In this document: positions 56,416-64,000 of the stretch, piece by piece | Position numbering within the stretch: the stretch's first letter is position 1 | Layout: every line of letters starts with the position of its first letter | From: Symbiodinium kawagutii | Lineage: Eukaryota; Sar; Dinophyceae; Suessiales; Symbiodiniaceae | Direction of reading: 5' to 3' | Assembly: GCA_009767595.1 (NCBI GenBank) | Contig: VSDK01009439.1 | Coordinates: 238,526 to 302,525, forward strand | Length of the DNA stretch: 64,000 nt | The notes under the pieces: model-generated | Told to the model about the DNA's origin: nothing | The model's database searches: none | The model's input: the letters and a program-made list of their open reading frames with translations, nothing else | Position numbers and translations under genes: made by a program

Positions 56416-57913
56416 GAGTGCCTTCCTTCTTTTTTGCTTTGCCTTTCTCTTCTCCTTTGCTCCTCTTTCCACTCTTGCCATAGTTCCCCTTGCCTCCCAG
56501 CAAGGGAGCGGATGAACCCTTTCCTTCTTGTTCCATCTTTGCTTCTTTCCTCACGGCGCTGAGCTCTGCCACGGAGGATATTTGCGGGACATGGCCTGGC
56601 GCCAGTTCTAGGCGTTCTGACGTCTGCCAGGCCACCCCCTGCCCGATGCGTTCGAGGCTTTTTAACCTCTGCACCAAGTAGTCGGCGCTTTCCGCTATCC
56701 TCCCTTGGACTAGCAAGTCCAAAGCTGCTCCAAGGGTCACAGCCTCTTTCAACGAGGCACCCCCTAAGCGATGTGCCAACTGGGACCGCACATAGCGGAG
56801 GCACACCGGCTGGAGCGAACTGCTTTCTGCAATCCAGACTCCCTCCACCTGGGTTATGACACCTTGCATTCTTTGGATGCCCATGCTGGTCAGCAGCCCA
56901 GGTCCGTGCCGATGTAGTTGTCGAATCCTTCCCTGATCCAACGCGTCGTTCGCTTCCTCGGTCCCAGAGCTGGAAGTCTCCTGGCTGTCGCTCGTTGAAC
57001 TGCTGGAGCTTTCTTTCCTTTTGCGAAGTCTCTTGTTGGCGTACTTCGTGACTTTCCTTCTGATCTTGCTTCTGGGGTCCAGACCGGTCCCCTCGTAGAT
57101 CAACATCGGATCTTTCTTTGCGATCGTCTTGCCTCCATACCTTCGCCCTGTCTTCTTGGGCGATGCTTCTTCTGCTTTCTCGGGAGCTTTCTTCTCCTTG
57201 CTCCCATCCTTTTCCTTTTCTTTCTTTTTCTCTTTCTTCTTCTTCTTGCTTTTCTTCTTCCGACTCGATCTCGATGAGCTGGACGACCTTCTCTTCTTCT
57301 TCAACTTTTCGTCTTCCTTTTGTTTCGCAGCCTTCTCGGCGCTTCTTGCCTCTTCCTCCAAGGCCCTCAGGTTCGGGAGCTCGTCCACGTCTACTAACTC
57401 TAAATTCTTCTCCCATGTCAATGCTCCCACTCTCTCGGGAGCTACTTGGTATCCCTTTCTCCCATGGATCAGGTCTTGAGAATGAGGCTGCCCTAGACAA
57501 TCGTCTCCGCATAGATGAAGTTCGACTCGCTTCTGCTCCAAAGTCGTGCCGTACTTCAACAGCTCCTCGTTCGTTGTTCCGCTCAGGATGCCCCCCAAGC
57601 GAGTTCCGCCTTCTGTGAAACGGACTTCTCGAACACGAAGAGCTGCTTGACATCGTCCTCCAAAGTAGCTACCTTCGCTCACTACTATCAAGCTTCCTTG
57701 CTTGAAGCACTCAATCGGGAGCTTGTGCAATTCAACCTCAACTCCCTCCTTGAACTGCTCTTCCAAAGTCTTTTCCTCGGGAGCTATCTCCTCACGCTCC
57801 CTGGCTCCTGGCCTCCTCAGAACTCTTCCCGCTGGTCTTCTAAGAGCAGCCTTTGCTGCCGCTTTCCCAGCTGCCTTTGCTGCAGCTTTGGGGTGCCCTC
57901 TCTTGGGGCTCAT
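56393..57913 (-). CDS. Element 2 ORF2, Gag-like protein
   Basis: 506 residues. The N-terminus is Ala/Lys-rich like histone H1 (KAAAKAAGKAAAKAALRRP). It is followed by a folded region (LPIECFKQGSLIVVSEGSYF, VELHLCGDDCLGQ), a Lys/Glu coil with a long charged run (about 205-265), and a helical C-terminal domain (MGIQRMQGVITQVEGVWIAE, LKEAVTLGAALDLLVQGRIA) that is the best capsid candidate. There is no CCHC knuckle. It starts at an ATG that overlaps the ORF1 stop (ATGA) and ends at 56393-56395, inside the region where the pol frame takes over. Confidence 0.75.
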   Translation of the reverse strand: MSPKRGHPKAAAKAAGKAAAKAALRRPAGRVLRRPGAREREEIAPEEKTLEEQFKEGVEVELHKLPIECFKQGSLIVVSEGSYFGGRCQAALRVREVRFTEGGTRLGGILSGTTNEELLKYGTTLEQKRVELHLCGDDCLGQPHSQDLIHGRKGYQVAPERVGALTWEKNLELVDVDELPNLRALEEEARSAEKAAKQKEDEKLKKKRRSSSSSRSSRKKKSKKKKKEKKKEKEKDGSKEKKAPEKAEEASPKKTGRRYGGKTIAKKDPMLIYEGTGLDPRSKIRRKVTKYANKRLRKRKESSSSSTSDSQETSSSGTEEANDALDQGRIRQLHRHGPGLLTSMGIQRMQGVITQVEGVWIAESSSLQPVCLRYVRSQLAHRLGGASLKEAVTLGAALDLLVQGRIAESADYLVQRLKSLERIGQGVAWQTSERLELAPGHVPQISSVAELSAVRKEAKMEQEGKGSSAPLLGGKGNYGKSGKRSKGEEKGKAKKKEGTPKGGGSS

Positions 57914-59073
57914 CTATTTTCTCGCTGCTTCTTTCGGTCTGGATCGGGCCCAAACTCGATGATATCACGCCACCTCTTGCGACGTTCGATACCTTTTGAC
58001 TTTGAGTCCCACTGCCAGCGACCACCCCAGTATCCTGGTGGTCCTGAGTACCCGCTGTAGTACTCGTACCCGTAAGTCTCAGGCCTTTCGTAGTAGTCTC
58101 TGCGCCTCAGATGTGCAGGTGGACTCCTGCTGGGTTCCCGAGGTACACGGAGATCTGGATTTTCTCGGAGATGTAGACCTGAAGAACTCGATGGAACTGA
58201 ACTGCGATCTTTCTCTTCCTCTCGCGGCTCTTTTTCTACCTTCTTCTCTTTGGGATCCGCTCTTGATCTCTTACTCCCTCGGTCTTTTCGGGAGTCACTT
58301 CGGTCTCGCCTATCCTCCTTTTTTGCCTTGCTTCGAACTCTCTCTTTTCTTGATTCCTCTGAACTCTCTTCACGGGAGTCTTTTCCTCTCTCCCTTGCTT
58401 TTTCCTCTGCTTCTGCCTCCTTTTCTCTCCGGGATCCTTTATCCCTACACTGTTCCTCACGGGAGCTTGATCGAGTCTCCCTACGTCTATGTTCCTCCTT
58501 GGTTTTTCTTTCTTTCACTGATCTCTTGCTATCACGGTTTTTCTTTTCTTTCTTTTCTTTCTTTTTCTTGCCAACCTCTTTGATGGGCTCAGTCTCAACT
58601 GCCCTTTCTCTAGCCACGGGAGTTTCGACACTCTCCCCTGTCACCCCTTTTTTCTCTTCTCCCTTGTCCTTTTCGGGAGTTTTGCTCTTATCCTCGTCCA
58701 ACTCGCCAACAGTCTCAACAGCTCCTCCCTCGAAATCCGGCTCCTCAGCTTTGACAGTGGTCACGGGGGGAGCCTCGGTGTCTGCCTTCCCGGCAGGAGT
58801 GGCGCTGCCAGTGGCACCACTTGAGCGGGTCACTCCCTCTGCCACGGGAGCTTCCACTCGGGATGTTGGAGTCGCCCGATCTACCCGATCAAGCAACTCG
58901 GAGTGGAGGACCCGCAGGCCCTCAGTCAACCAGGCCCCCACCCCCTCAGGTAAGTGGGGGCAATGCCCCTCTCGGTGAAGTCGACCAAGGACCAGGCACA
59001 GGCGACAATTGCAACCGGGAGCTTGTGTGCTCCCAATCATTGACTGAAGCCAAAAGCTGCATTGAAAAAACAT
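57910..59073 (-). CDS. Element 2 ORF1, Cys/His N-terminus and charged SR/KE-rich protein
   Basis: 387 residues from the ATG in A1 (59073). The alternative start M12 at 59040 lies just outside the repeat. Near the N-terminus is a Cys/His cluster (C21, C23, C26, H33, H37, C38, H40) that could bind zinc. It is followed by an acidic, Val/Thr-rich stretch, then a long Lys/Arg/Glu/Ser-rich disordered region (about 165-290), and a Tyr/Gly/Trp-rich tail (YGYEYYSGYSGPPGYWGGRW). It ends in TGA, overlapping the ORF2 ATG by 4 nt. A nucleic-acid-binding accessory or Gag role is inferred from composition and position only. Confidence 0.7.
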   Translation of the reverse strand: MFFQCSFWLQSMIGSTQAPGCNCRLCLVLGRLHREGHCPHLPEGVGAWLTEGLRVLHSELLDRVDRATPTSRVEAPVAEGVTRSSGATGSATPAGKADTEAPPVTTVKAEEPDFEGGAVETVGELDEDKSKTPEKDKGEEKKGVTGESVETPVARERAVETEPIKEVGKKKKEKKEKKNRDSKRSVKERKTKEEHRRRETRSSSREEQCRDKGSRREKEAEAEEKARERGKDSREESSEESRKERVRSKAKKEDRRDRSDSRKDRGSKRSRADPKEKKVEKEPREEEKDRSSVPSSSSGLHLRENPDLRVPREPSRSPPAHLRRRDYYERPETYGYEYYSGYSGPPGYWGGRWQWDSKSKGIERRKRWRDIIEFGPDPDRKKQRENR

Positions 59074-59118
59074 GAAACTTCAGTCTGTTTCTTCTTTGCC
59101 CCCGAAATCGTATAAACA
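59042..59118 (-). repeat. Element 2 terminal repeat A1
   Basis: 76-77 bp shared with A2. It contains the first ATG of ORF1 (59073) and the sequence CAGCTTTTGGCTTCAG. Confidence 0.93.
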
Positions 59119-59149
59119 TAGACTAATTTATTTATGTGTCTATCTATTT

Positions 59150-59340
59150 GTTTACCTATATATTTGTATACTTTGAAGCTTCTCGTCCTTTGTCATTGCT
59201 ATGTCTGTGCCGGGGCCTTGACAGTTGCAGGCAAACGACTGAGCTGCCTCTCCGCACTCGGCATTCGCCCGTCCTCTCCCCAGTCGAACTGCCATGGTTG
59301 CCCTTGCAACGAGGGTTCCTGTTGATACCTCAAGGATCCT
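59150..59340 (-). CDS. Candidate exon flanking element 2
   Basis: The minus strand is open in all frames here. The reading with the best composition is QPWQFDWGEDGRMPSAERQL followed by SRLPATVKAPAQT. An alternative frame reads MAVRLGRGRANAECGEAAQS. No family was recognised. It may be the continuation of the gene at 50.1-50.9 kb across element 2. Confidence 0.3.
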
Positions 59341-59824
59341 CAAGGCTAATCAGTGCTGTTGTGTATTTGATTGTTGACATGTCAGAAAGTAGAAATGGAA
59401 TGTAATGTGAAGCATGCATTTATTGTGGTTGCTACTTAGCTACTGAATTTATCTGAATTTAATGTTTACCCTAAACAACAATGCTCAAGATGGCCATGAC
59501 TCACGAAATTACAAAATCTCTCTCAAAACTCGCCACGTCCTCACGATGTCGCGCCATGGCCCAACTATTCAGGCCCAGCTCCTGCACAAAAATTGCTCCG
59601 ATGAACAATGTTCAAATTTCAACGGTGAATGGCTGAGTAAACAAAAGAAACAAACGGATTTTCACATCAAAACGACTGCCTTTCTTGCACACAGTGATGC
59701 TCCCTCGAAGTGTCTGGAGACTCATGGAGACTCGTGCCACGCAAGAGCTTGGAGTCACACAGGGGACACGAGATTTGCAGGTGAACAGTCGCCAACAACA
59801 CGCCCTGAGCTGTCGCCCCCCCCC

Positions 59825-61490
59825 TCAGCTGTCCTTCAATTCATCGCTTTCCTCGCCACTATCTGTCCCATCTGCCTGGCAGATTGTTCAAACGCAAGCT
59901 CTCCTCTTAGATCTGTGACTAAAGACGGATGCCACAAATGTAAGCATGCTGTTTCCAAGATGATCCAAGATATGTTCGACACTCCAAACACACAAAGCAA
60001 TCAGTATGACTTGGCTCTTTCCAGCCTTTGAGTGGGACTCTGACACATCCATCTTGGCCTGCGCGATACACTTATCCAGCTTATTGAAGCTTGGCTTTGA
60101 AACCAGTGTCACAGGTCCTCTCTCGGAGATAGAGCTTGAGGAATTCGCTCAAGCTCCCTGCCATGCTGTCACTCTGAGCTGTGGAGCTGAACTGTGAGCA
60201 GCTCCTGCCTTCCACGCGGAGTAAAAGCCTTGAAACAAAGCAAAGAGCAGCTCCCTTTCCACGTCAAACTACTTCTTGGCGTTGGTCAAAATTGCTATGC
60301 GCATCACTTGTCACAAACTAGCACAACTTCACAAAACTTCTGGACGCTCAACCTTTTGATCAAGATTTTCAGACCAATCGTTACAAGTTTGCCCCACCTT
60401 TGCTTGGGATGCGCGCGACATCTGTGCCTGAGAATACACCCAGATCTTTGGACATCTTTGGACTCGCGACTTTCTTTCTCTTCCTTCATCGTCTTCCTCT
60501 GCCCTTCTCTCCTTACCCCTTTCTCCTTTCTTCTCCTTTCTTCTCCTTTCTTCTCCTTTCCTCTACTTTCCTCTACTTTCTTCTTCTTTCTTCTCCTCTC
60601 TTTTCCTTTATTATCCTTCTCTTTCTCTCAGAACGCTATCGCTGAGCTCCCTGCTGTGAGGTCAATGTGCACCACCGGCGGTCCGCGTGGAGTTTGAGAA
60701 CCTTTGACGAAGATCTTCCTGTGAAAACTTCTCCACTTTTCTCCACTCTTTTCCTCTCCTTTTCCAAAGAGAACTTGTTCTCTCTGAAAATTGTTTTTCA
60801 TCGAGGCGCTGACTAGGAAAGGAGCTGCATGGCTTCAGAACATATGGAGCTCGCGGGGACAAATGAAAGCCTCAGATTCGACGAGTCCAACTTTTCACTT
60901 CTCAGGTCCTCTTCAGCCAGGCAGCTTGATGCCACGGTCCGAGGCCTCATCCAGTGCTTCACACAGAGCAGAAAATTGATTCATGAAACCACATCCTTGA
61001 ATTGTTTAAAGAATCGGAATTGTTTAATGACATCGGAAACCACGAAATGCCATCGGAATTGTTTAATAAACCACTTTGTAAGAAACTGCATCAAAATGTG
61101 GAAAAGAATCGAAAAGAATGTGAAAGTGTAATACAGTCTCACCATGCACTTGCAGCCCAGGAGCGACCAAGCCAAGGTCGAACTTAAGCGACTTGAAGAC
61201 GAAAGGCTTCGACAATGACCTTATATAAGATAAATAAGAGAAGTGTAGAAAACATCCAGAACCTGTGTTTCAACGCTTTGGCACTGAGGTGTCTTCTGAA
61301 AGCTGTAGCTGTAGAAGCTGTGGAAGCTGTAGCTTTGGAGGGCGGCGCTGAAGCACTGGAGATTTGCCGCTCAACAGGCACTGTGGAGAGCCCTGTCGAC
61401 ACTTGTCGTTTCACTGTTGGTCTCCCGGGCACGACGCCACTCGAACCTGGGCTCAGCATGACCACTTCTCGAGTGAAGATTACTGACAGC
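59825..61490 (-). CDS. Unrecognised multi-exon gene
   Basis: Segments in transcript order: FTREVVMLSPGSSGVVPGRP through VERQISSASAPPSKATASTA and FRRHLSAKAL (61.47-61.26 kb, Ser/Ala-rich, basic); a segment near 60.9 kb open on both strands; FDVERELLFALFQGFYSAWK (60.27-60.20); DSMAGSLSEFLKLYLRER (60.17-60.12); SKPSFNKLDKCIAQAKMDVS (60.10-60.02); and an acidic end ADGTDSGEESDELKDS with stop TGA at 59825-59827. The shared strand, absence of stops and acidic C-terminus support a real gene. No domain was recognised. Confidence 0.5.
60490..60640. repeat. TTCTCCTTTC polypyrimidine repeat
   Basis: About ten units of TTCTCCTTTC or TCTACTTTCC on the plus strand. It lies between candidate exons of the 59.8-61.5 kb gene. 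Confidence 0.85.
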
Positions 61491-61499
61491 ACCTTACTG

Positions 61500-63300
61500 C
61501 CTTACAGAGTACCTTAAAAAGAGTAGCTTAAAGAAGAGAACCTTTAAAAAGAGAAGCTTACAAAAAGTACCCCTTTCAGTATCTCTGTCTTACTCTCAGC
61601 TACTTGCAGTATCACATCAGTCTACGGTATCTCATCTGTCTTAAAGTACTCATAACTACAGTTCTCAACTGTTCTCTGTTTTTCCTGTGTCGCCCACCGG
61701 GTTGATAGGTCGTCCATGCCGCCAGCGAAGGCCAAGCTGGAAGCACAACAGGCTTCCTGCAAATGCCACCAGGATGATTTTGGAGTTTTTTTCCTAGCTC
61801 GCAGAAGTGTTCAACGTTTTATTTCCTTAAGAAACAACACATAATCAAAGAAAGAATGCTTCACTGTGTAGCATTTCTGTTTTGCATTAGCACATGCTTC
61901 GGCACTAAGCTGTACTGAAAGGATGAAGAGCTTCAAGTATTGAAACGGATGTTGGACAAATATCATTTGGCAAGCACTGACATCGTGCCAAAATGGATCA
62001 TGACTGAGACAAGATCACTTGTGTAGCTTGACAGTGTGAGTCCAAGAAATTGCTTGACATCACAATAGACATTGATCTTAGATCTTCCTAGACTGCAGCT
62101 GCCACGGCTTCAAAAGAGCAGGCCTCGTTGTTCGGCTGAGAGTGTTGCCACCTCAATCTGCTTTGCTTAGGTGTGACAGTATACTTCAGAGTGGACAAAA
62201 CTGGGCATTGCCAAGCTGCTCCGTGGTGTTCCCAACGGGTGTTTCCTTGGCGCCGTTCACGCGTTTCAAACCAACAGCTCGTCACCAGCAAAGTCGAGAA
62301 GTCTACGGGGCTATGAGAGTCTGACGGTGTTGCCGGTGTCGCTGGTGTGGCAGGTGTGGCCGCACCTTAGGAATTACTGGATGACTAAATGTTCTCTAAA
62401 GATTGAGTACTTGGGTCATTTCAACGTTGCCAAGTTATATCTTTCACCAGGCCTGCAACACAGCGGTAGGGCTGCATGGGAGTATTGGGTGCTGTACGCA
62501 CCTCTCTTCCCACCTGGAGAAAGAAAACAAAAAATTGTTATATCAAACAAAAAAATCTGTTAACAATTAGAATTATTGATCTTCAAACATAGAATTACCC
62601 CATGTTCAAAATTCTAGTGTCAAAGAAGAGAAAGAAAGATCAGCTTCGTTGGTATCCCCAACAGGGACGATCCAGCTCAAGAAATCTATTTGTACCGAAA
62701 AACCTCCTGGAACTTTCCGCGACCTCTAGGGACTTGCGTTTTAATCACCTCGGACTTTCCGGAACCTGAGCCTGGGACCTGCACCGAAACACATCGAAGC
62801 TAATCTGGGCTCAATGCCTCATTAGCTTACACTGTTGGGGAAACAGCTTACGCTGTTGGGGAAGAAAGTTTAAAAAAACCTAAAGAAATTCCCAAGTTGC
62901 AAAAGGGGATGGGAGGGAGAGGATTTGAATTTGTTACTGGGGATGAATTTTATCTCCTTTGAAACACTTTGGGATTCCCTGTGGGATCATGTTTTTTGTT
63001 TTCAGGCAGTCAAAACAGTTTAGGGTTTGACATTAAAAGCCTTAACCAGCGCTGCGCTTCTCGGTGCACTTCCAAAACAAAGGGGAGAAATCGCTTAGTG
63101 ATGCTTTTTGCATTTCTGCGATTTTGCCAGTATAGTCCTCAGCACAAAGTGGTGCAGTCTTTCTCAAACAAGCACAGCAGTTGCGCCTGCACTGGAGTTG
63201 TCATCGTAGTTGATACTCTGGCAACCCTGATGGCCAAGTGCTTCGCCGGAGTTGTACTGTACACTTTCCGAAAGCTTCGACAAATCGAAACCTTCGACTC
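61500..63300. other. Mostly non-coding, weak candidate exons
   Basis: Possible minus-strand pieces are SLAFAGGMDDLSTRWATQEK (about 61.75-61.69 kb) and QIEVATLSAEQRGLLF (about 62.16-62.11 kb). The sequence AGTATTGGGTGCTGTA at 62.48 kb also occurs at 33.84 kb. CAGCTTACGCTGTTGGGGA-type repeats lie at 62.83-62.87 kb. Nothing here is strong enough to call. Confidence 0.4.
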
Positions 63301-63316
63301 AAAGCCCTAACCAATG

Positions 63317-63553
63317 TCATATGCCAGGAGAACAAATGGGAACAGCTAGGACTTCCATGACAAAAATCTGTCCCAACATACGATTGCTGGAACCAAAGTT
63401 GAGCTCAGCCCCTAACCGAACAGGGGACGGGCTACGAGCCAAACTGATCACAACGACCTTGCAGCACCAACACAAATCCACCACGCCACTTTGCAAATGA
63501 ACTTCAAAACTCCATCGACGCTTCGTGTAACTGCTCCAAAGAATTCCATTCAA
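63317..63553 (-). CDS. Candidate exon, unrecognised
   Basis: Stop-free minus-strand stretch with good composition: GVVDLCWCCKVVVISLARSP, then LGAELNFGSSNRMLGQIFVM. No family was recognised. The plus strand is also open over part of it. Confidence 0.35.
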   Translation of the reverse strand: MNGILWSSYTKRRWSFEVHLQSGVVDLCWCCKVVVISLARSPSPVRLGAELNFGSSNRMLGQIFVMEVLAVPICSPGI

Positions 63554-63609
63554 AAAAAGTAAGTGAGGAAATTAAATCAATTTGAATATGCACATGTAAA
63601 TACATTTGT

Positions 63610-64000
63610 GTAAATCTATATATATATATCTATCTATTTATATTTATATTTAAATCTACATTTACATAAAGATATATATATATATAATTAGAGAATTGAA
63701 AAGGGGCTGCTCCTCACAGTCCACCATCCGCCTGTCTAGGAGTGCAGATTGACCTGCACCCGCAACGCAAGCAGCAACATCTTTCCGTAGCATCTTCCAG
63801 CCTCGATGGCAACTCCTGGGACGGGTCTTGGCCGAAGCGCGTCACGAGCCCCGAGGAGTTTACAAATTACAAGGTTTGAATATATTTTATATTGGTGCAT
63901 TTGAAAGCAAAAATATTATGAATATAAGTGAATATTTATAATGAATATATATTTATATTATATATACATAATTATGAATACCTATATTTATGTAGGTGTA
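63610..64000. repeat. TA-rich tracts at the window end
   Basis: TATATATA and TTTATATTTA runs at 63.62-63.69 and 63.88-64.00 kb. Between them, about 63.72-63.86 kb is GC-richer and open on the minus strand (FGQDPSQELPSRLEDATER), a possible exon. Confidence 0.7.

Larger units (their letters stand above)
51024..59118 (-). mobile_element. Tyrosine-recombinase retrotransposon 2 carrying a C5 DNA methyltransferase, 8.1 kb
   Basis: Minus-strand order: A1 (59042-59118), ORF1, ORF2 (Gag-like), Pol with RT and RNase H split by a cytosine methyltransferase, YR, B1 (51406-51692), A2 (51330-51405), a 19-bp G-rich spacer, B2 (51024-51310). The B copies differ at one base in 287 (51092 vs 51474) and the A copies agree over about 76 bp, so insertion is recent. 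This is the split direct repeat layout of Ngaro/VIPER-type elements. All four reading frames are open, so the copy may be autonomous. The left flank is a TA microsatellite (51009-51023). No target duplication is evident. Confidence 0.9.

Noticed and set aside
56415-57653. First 415 codons of the 1663-codon pol frame of element 2
   Set aside because: It overlaps ORF2 in the -1 frame and has the biased Arg/Glu/Ser composition expected of a shadow of a Lys/Glu-rich protein.
25081-59118. LTR retrotransposon interpretation of the two elements
   Set aside because: The repeats are split (A-B-A-B order), there is no DDE integrase or aspartic protease, and both have a tyrosine recombinase.

Overview
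The window reads as a nuclear contig from a dinoflagellate, most likely Symbiodiniaceae-like. The reasons are: many short exons in long introns, at least two introns that appear to use a GC donor, nearly all supportable coding sequence on the minus strand (unidirectional clustering), abundant simple and satellite repeats, a 16-nt exact match to the dinoflagellate spliced leader inside a retroelement terminal repeat, and retroelement-borne cytosine-methyltransferase domains. No rRNA, tRNA, CRISPR array or prokaryotic operon was seen.

Layout. 1-1.4 kb: two tandem arrays (72-bp and 30-bp units). 1.93-8.9 kb: a multi-exon FKBP-type peptidyl-prolyl isomerase with three FKBP domains and a TPR tail. 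9.9-14 kb: scattered unrecognised candidate exons. 14.2-16.3 kb: a 186/245-bp satellite. 16.5-17.2 kb: unrecognised exons. 18.7-23.1 kb: a radial spoke head protein of the RSP4/RSP6 family. 23.6-24.7 kb: unrecognised exons. 25.08-32.55 kb: tyrosine-recombinase (YR) retroelement 1. 34-38.7 kb: unrecognised multi-exon gene or genes. 39.4-50.4 kb: two clear copies and a third partial copy of an unrecognised gene family, with GAT, GGGTAC and inverted repeats between them. 51.02-59.12 kb: YR retroelement 2. 59.8-61.5 kb: another unrecognised gene.

The two mobile elements are the highlight. Both lie on the minus strand and both have the split direct repeat order A1-ORFs-B1-A2-B2 known from Ngaro/VIPER-type YR retrotransposons. 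They encode Gag-like proteins, reverse transcriptase, RNase H and a tyrosine recombinase. Each also carries a methyltransferase-type domain, but in a different place. Element 2 has a complete C5-cytosine methyltransferase (motifs I, IV, VI, VIII and X) inserted inside its RNase H domain. Element 1 has a degenerate methyltransferase-like domain between Gag and RT. The A repeat of element 1 also holds a spliced-leader relic 43 nt upstream of the gag ATG, which suggests its RNA was trans-spliced and then fixed back into DNA. Retrotransposon-encoded DNA methyltransferases have been reported from Symbiodinium (de Mendoza and colleagues, 2018). Whether these elements belong to that set needs alignment.

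Host gene models are outlines. Exons were found by reading frames and family motifs, boundaries are approximate unless stated, and first and last exons are often unknown.
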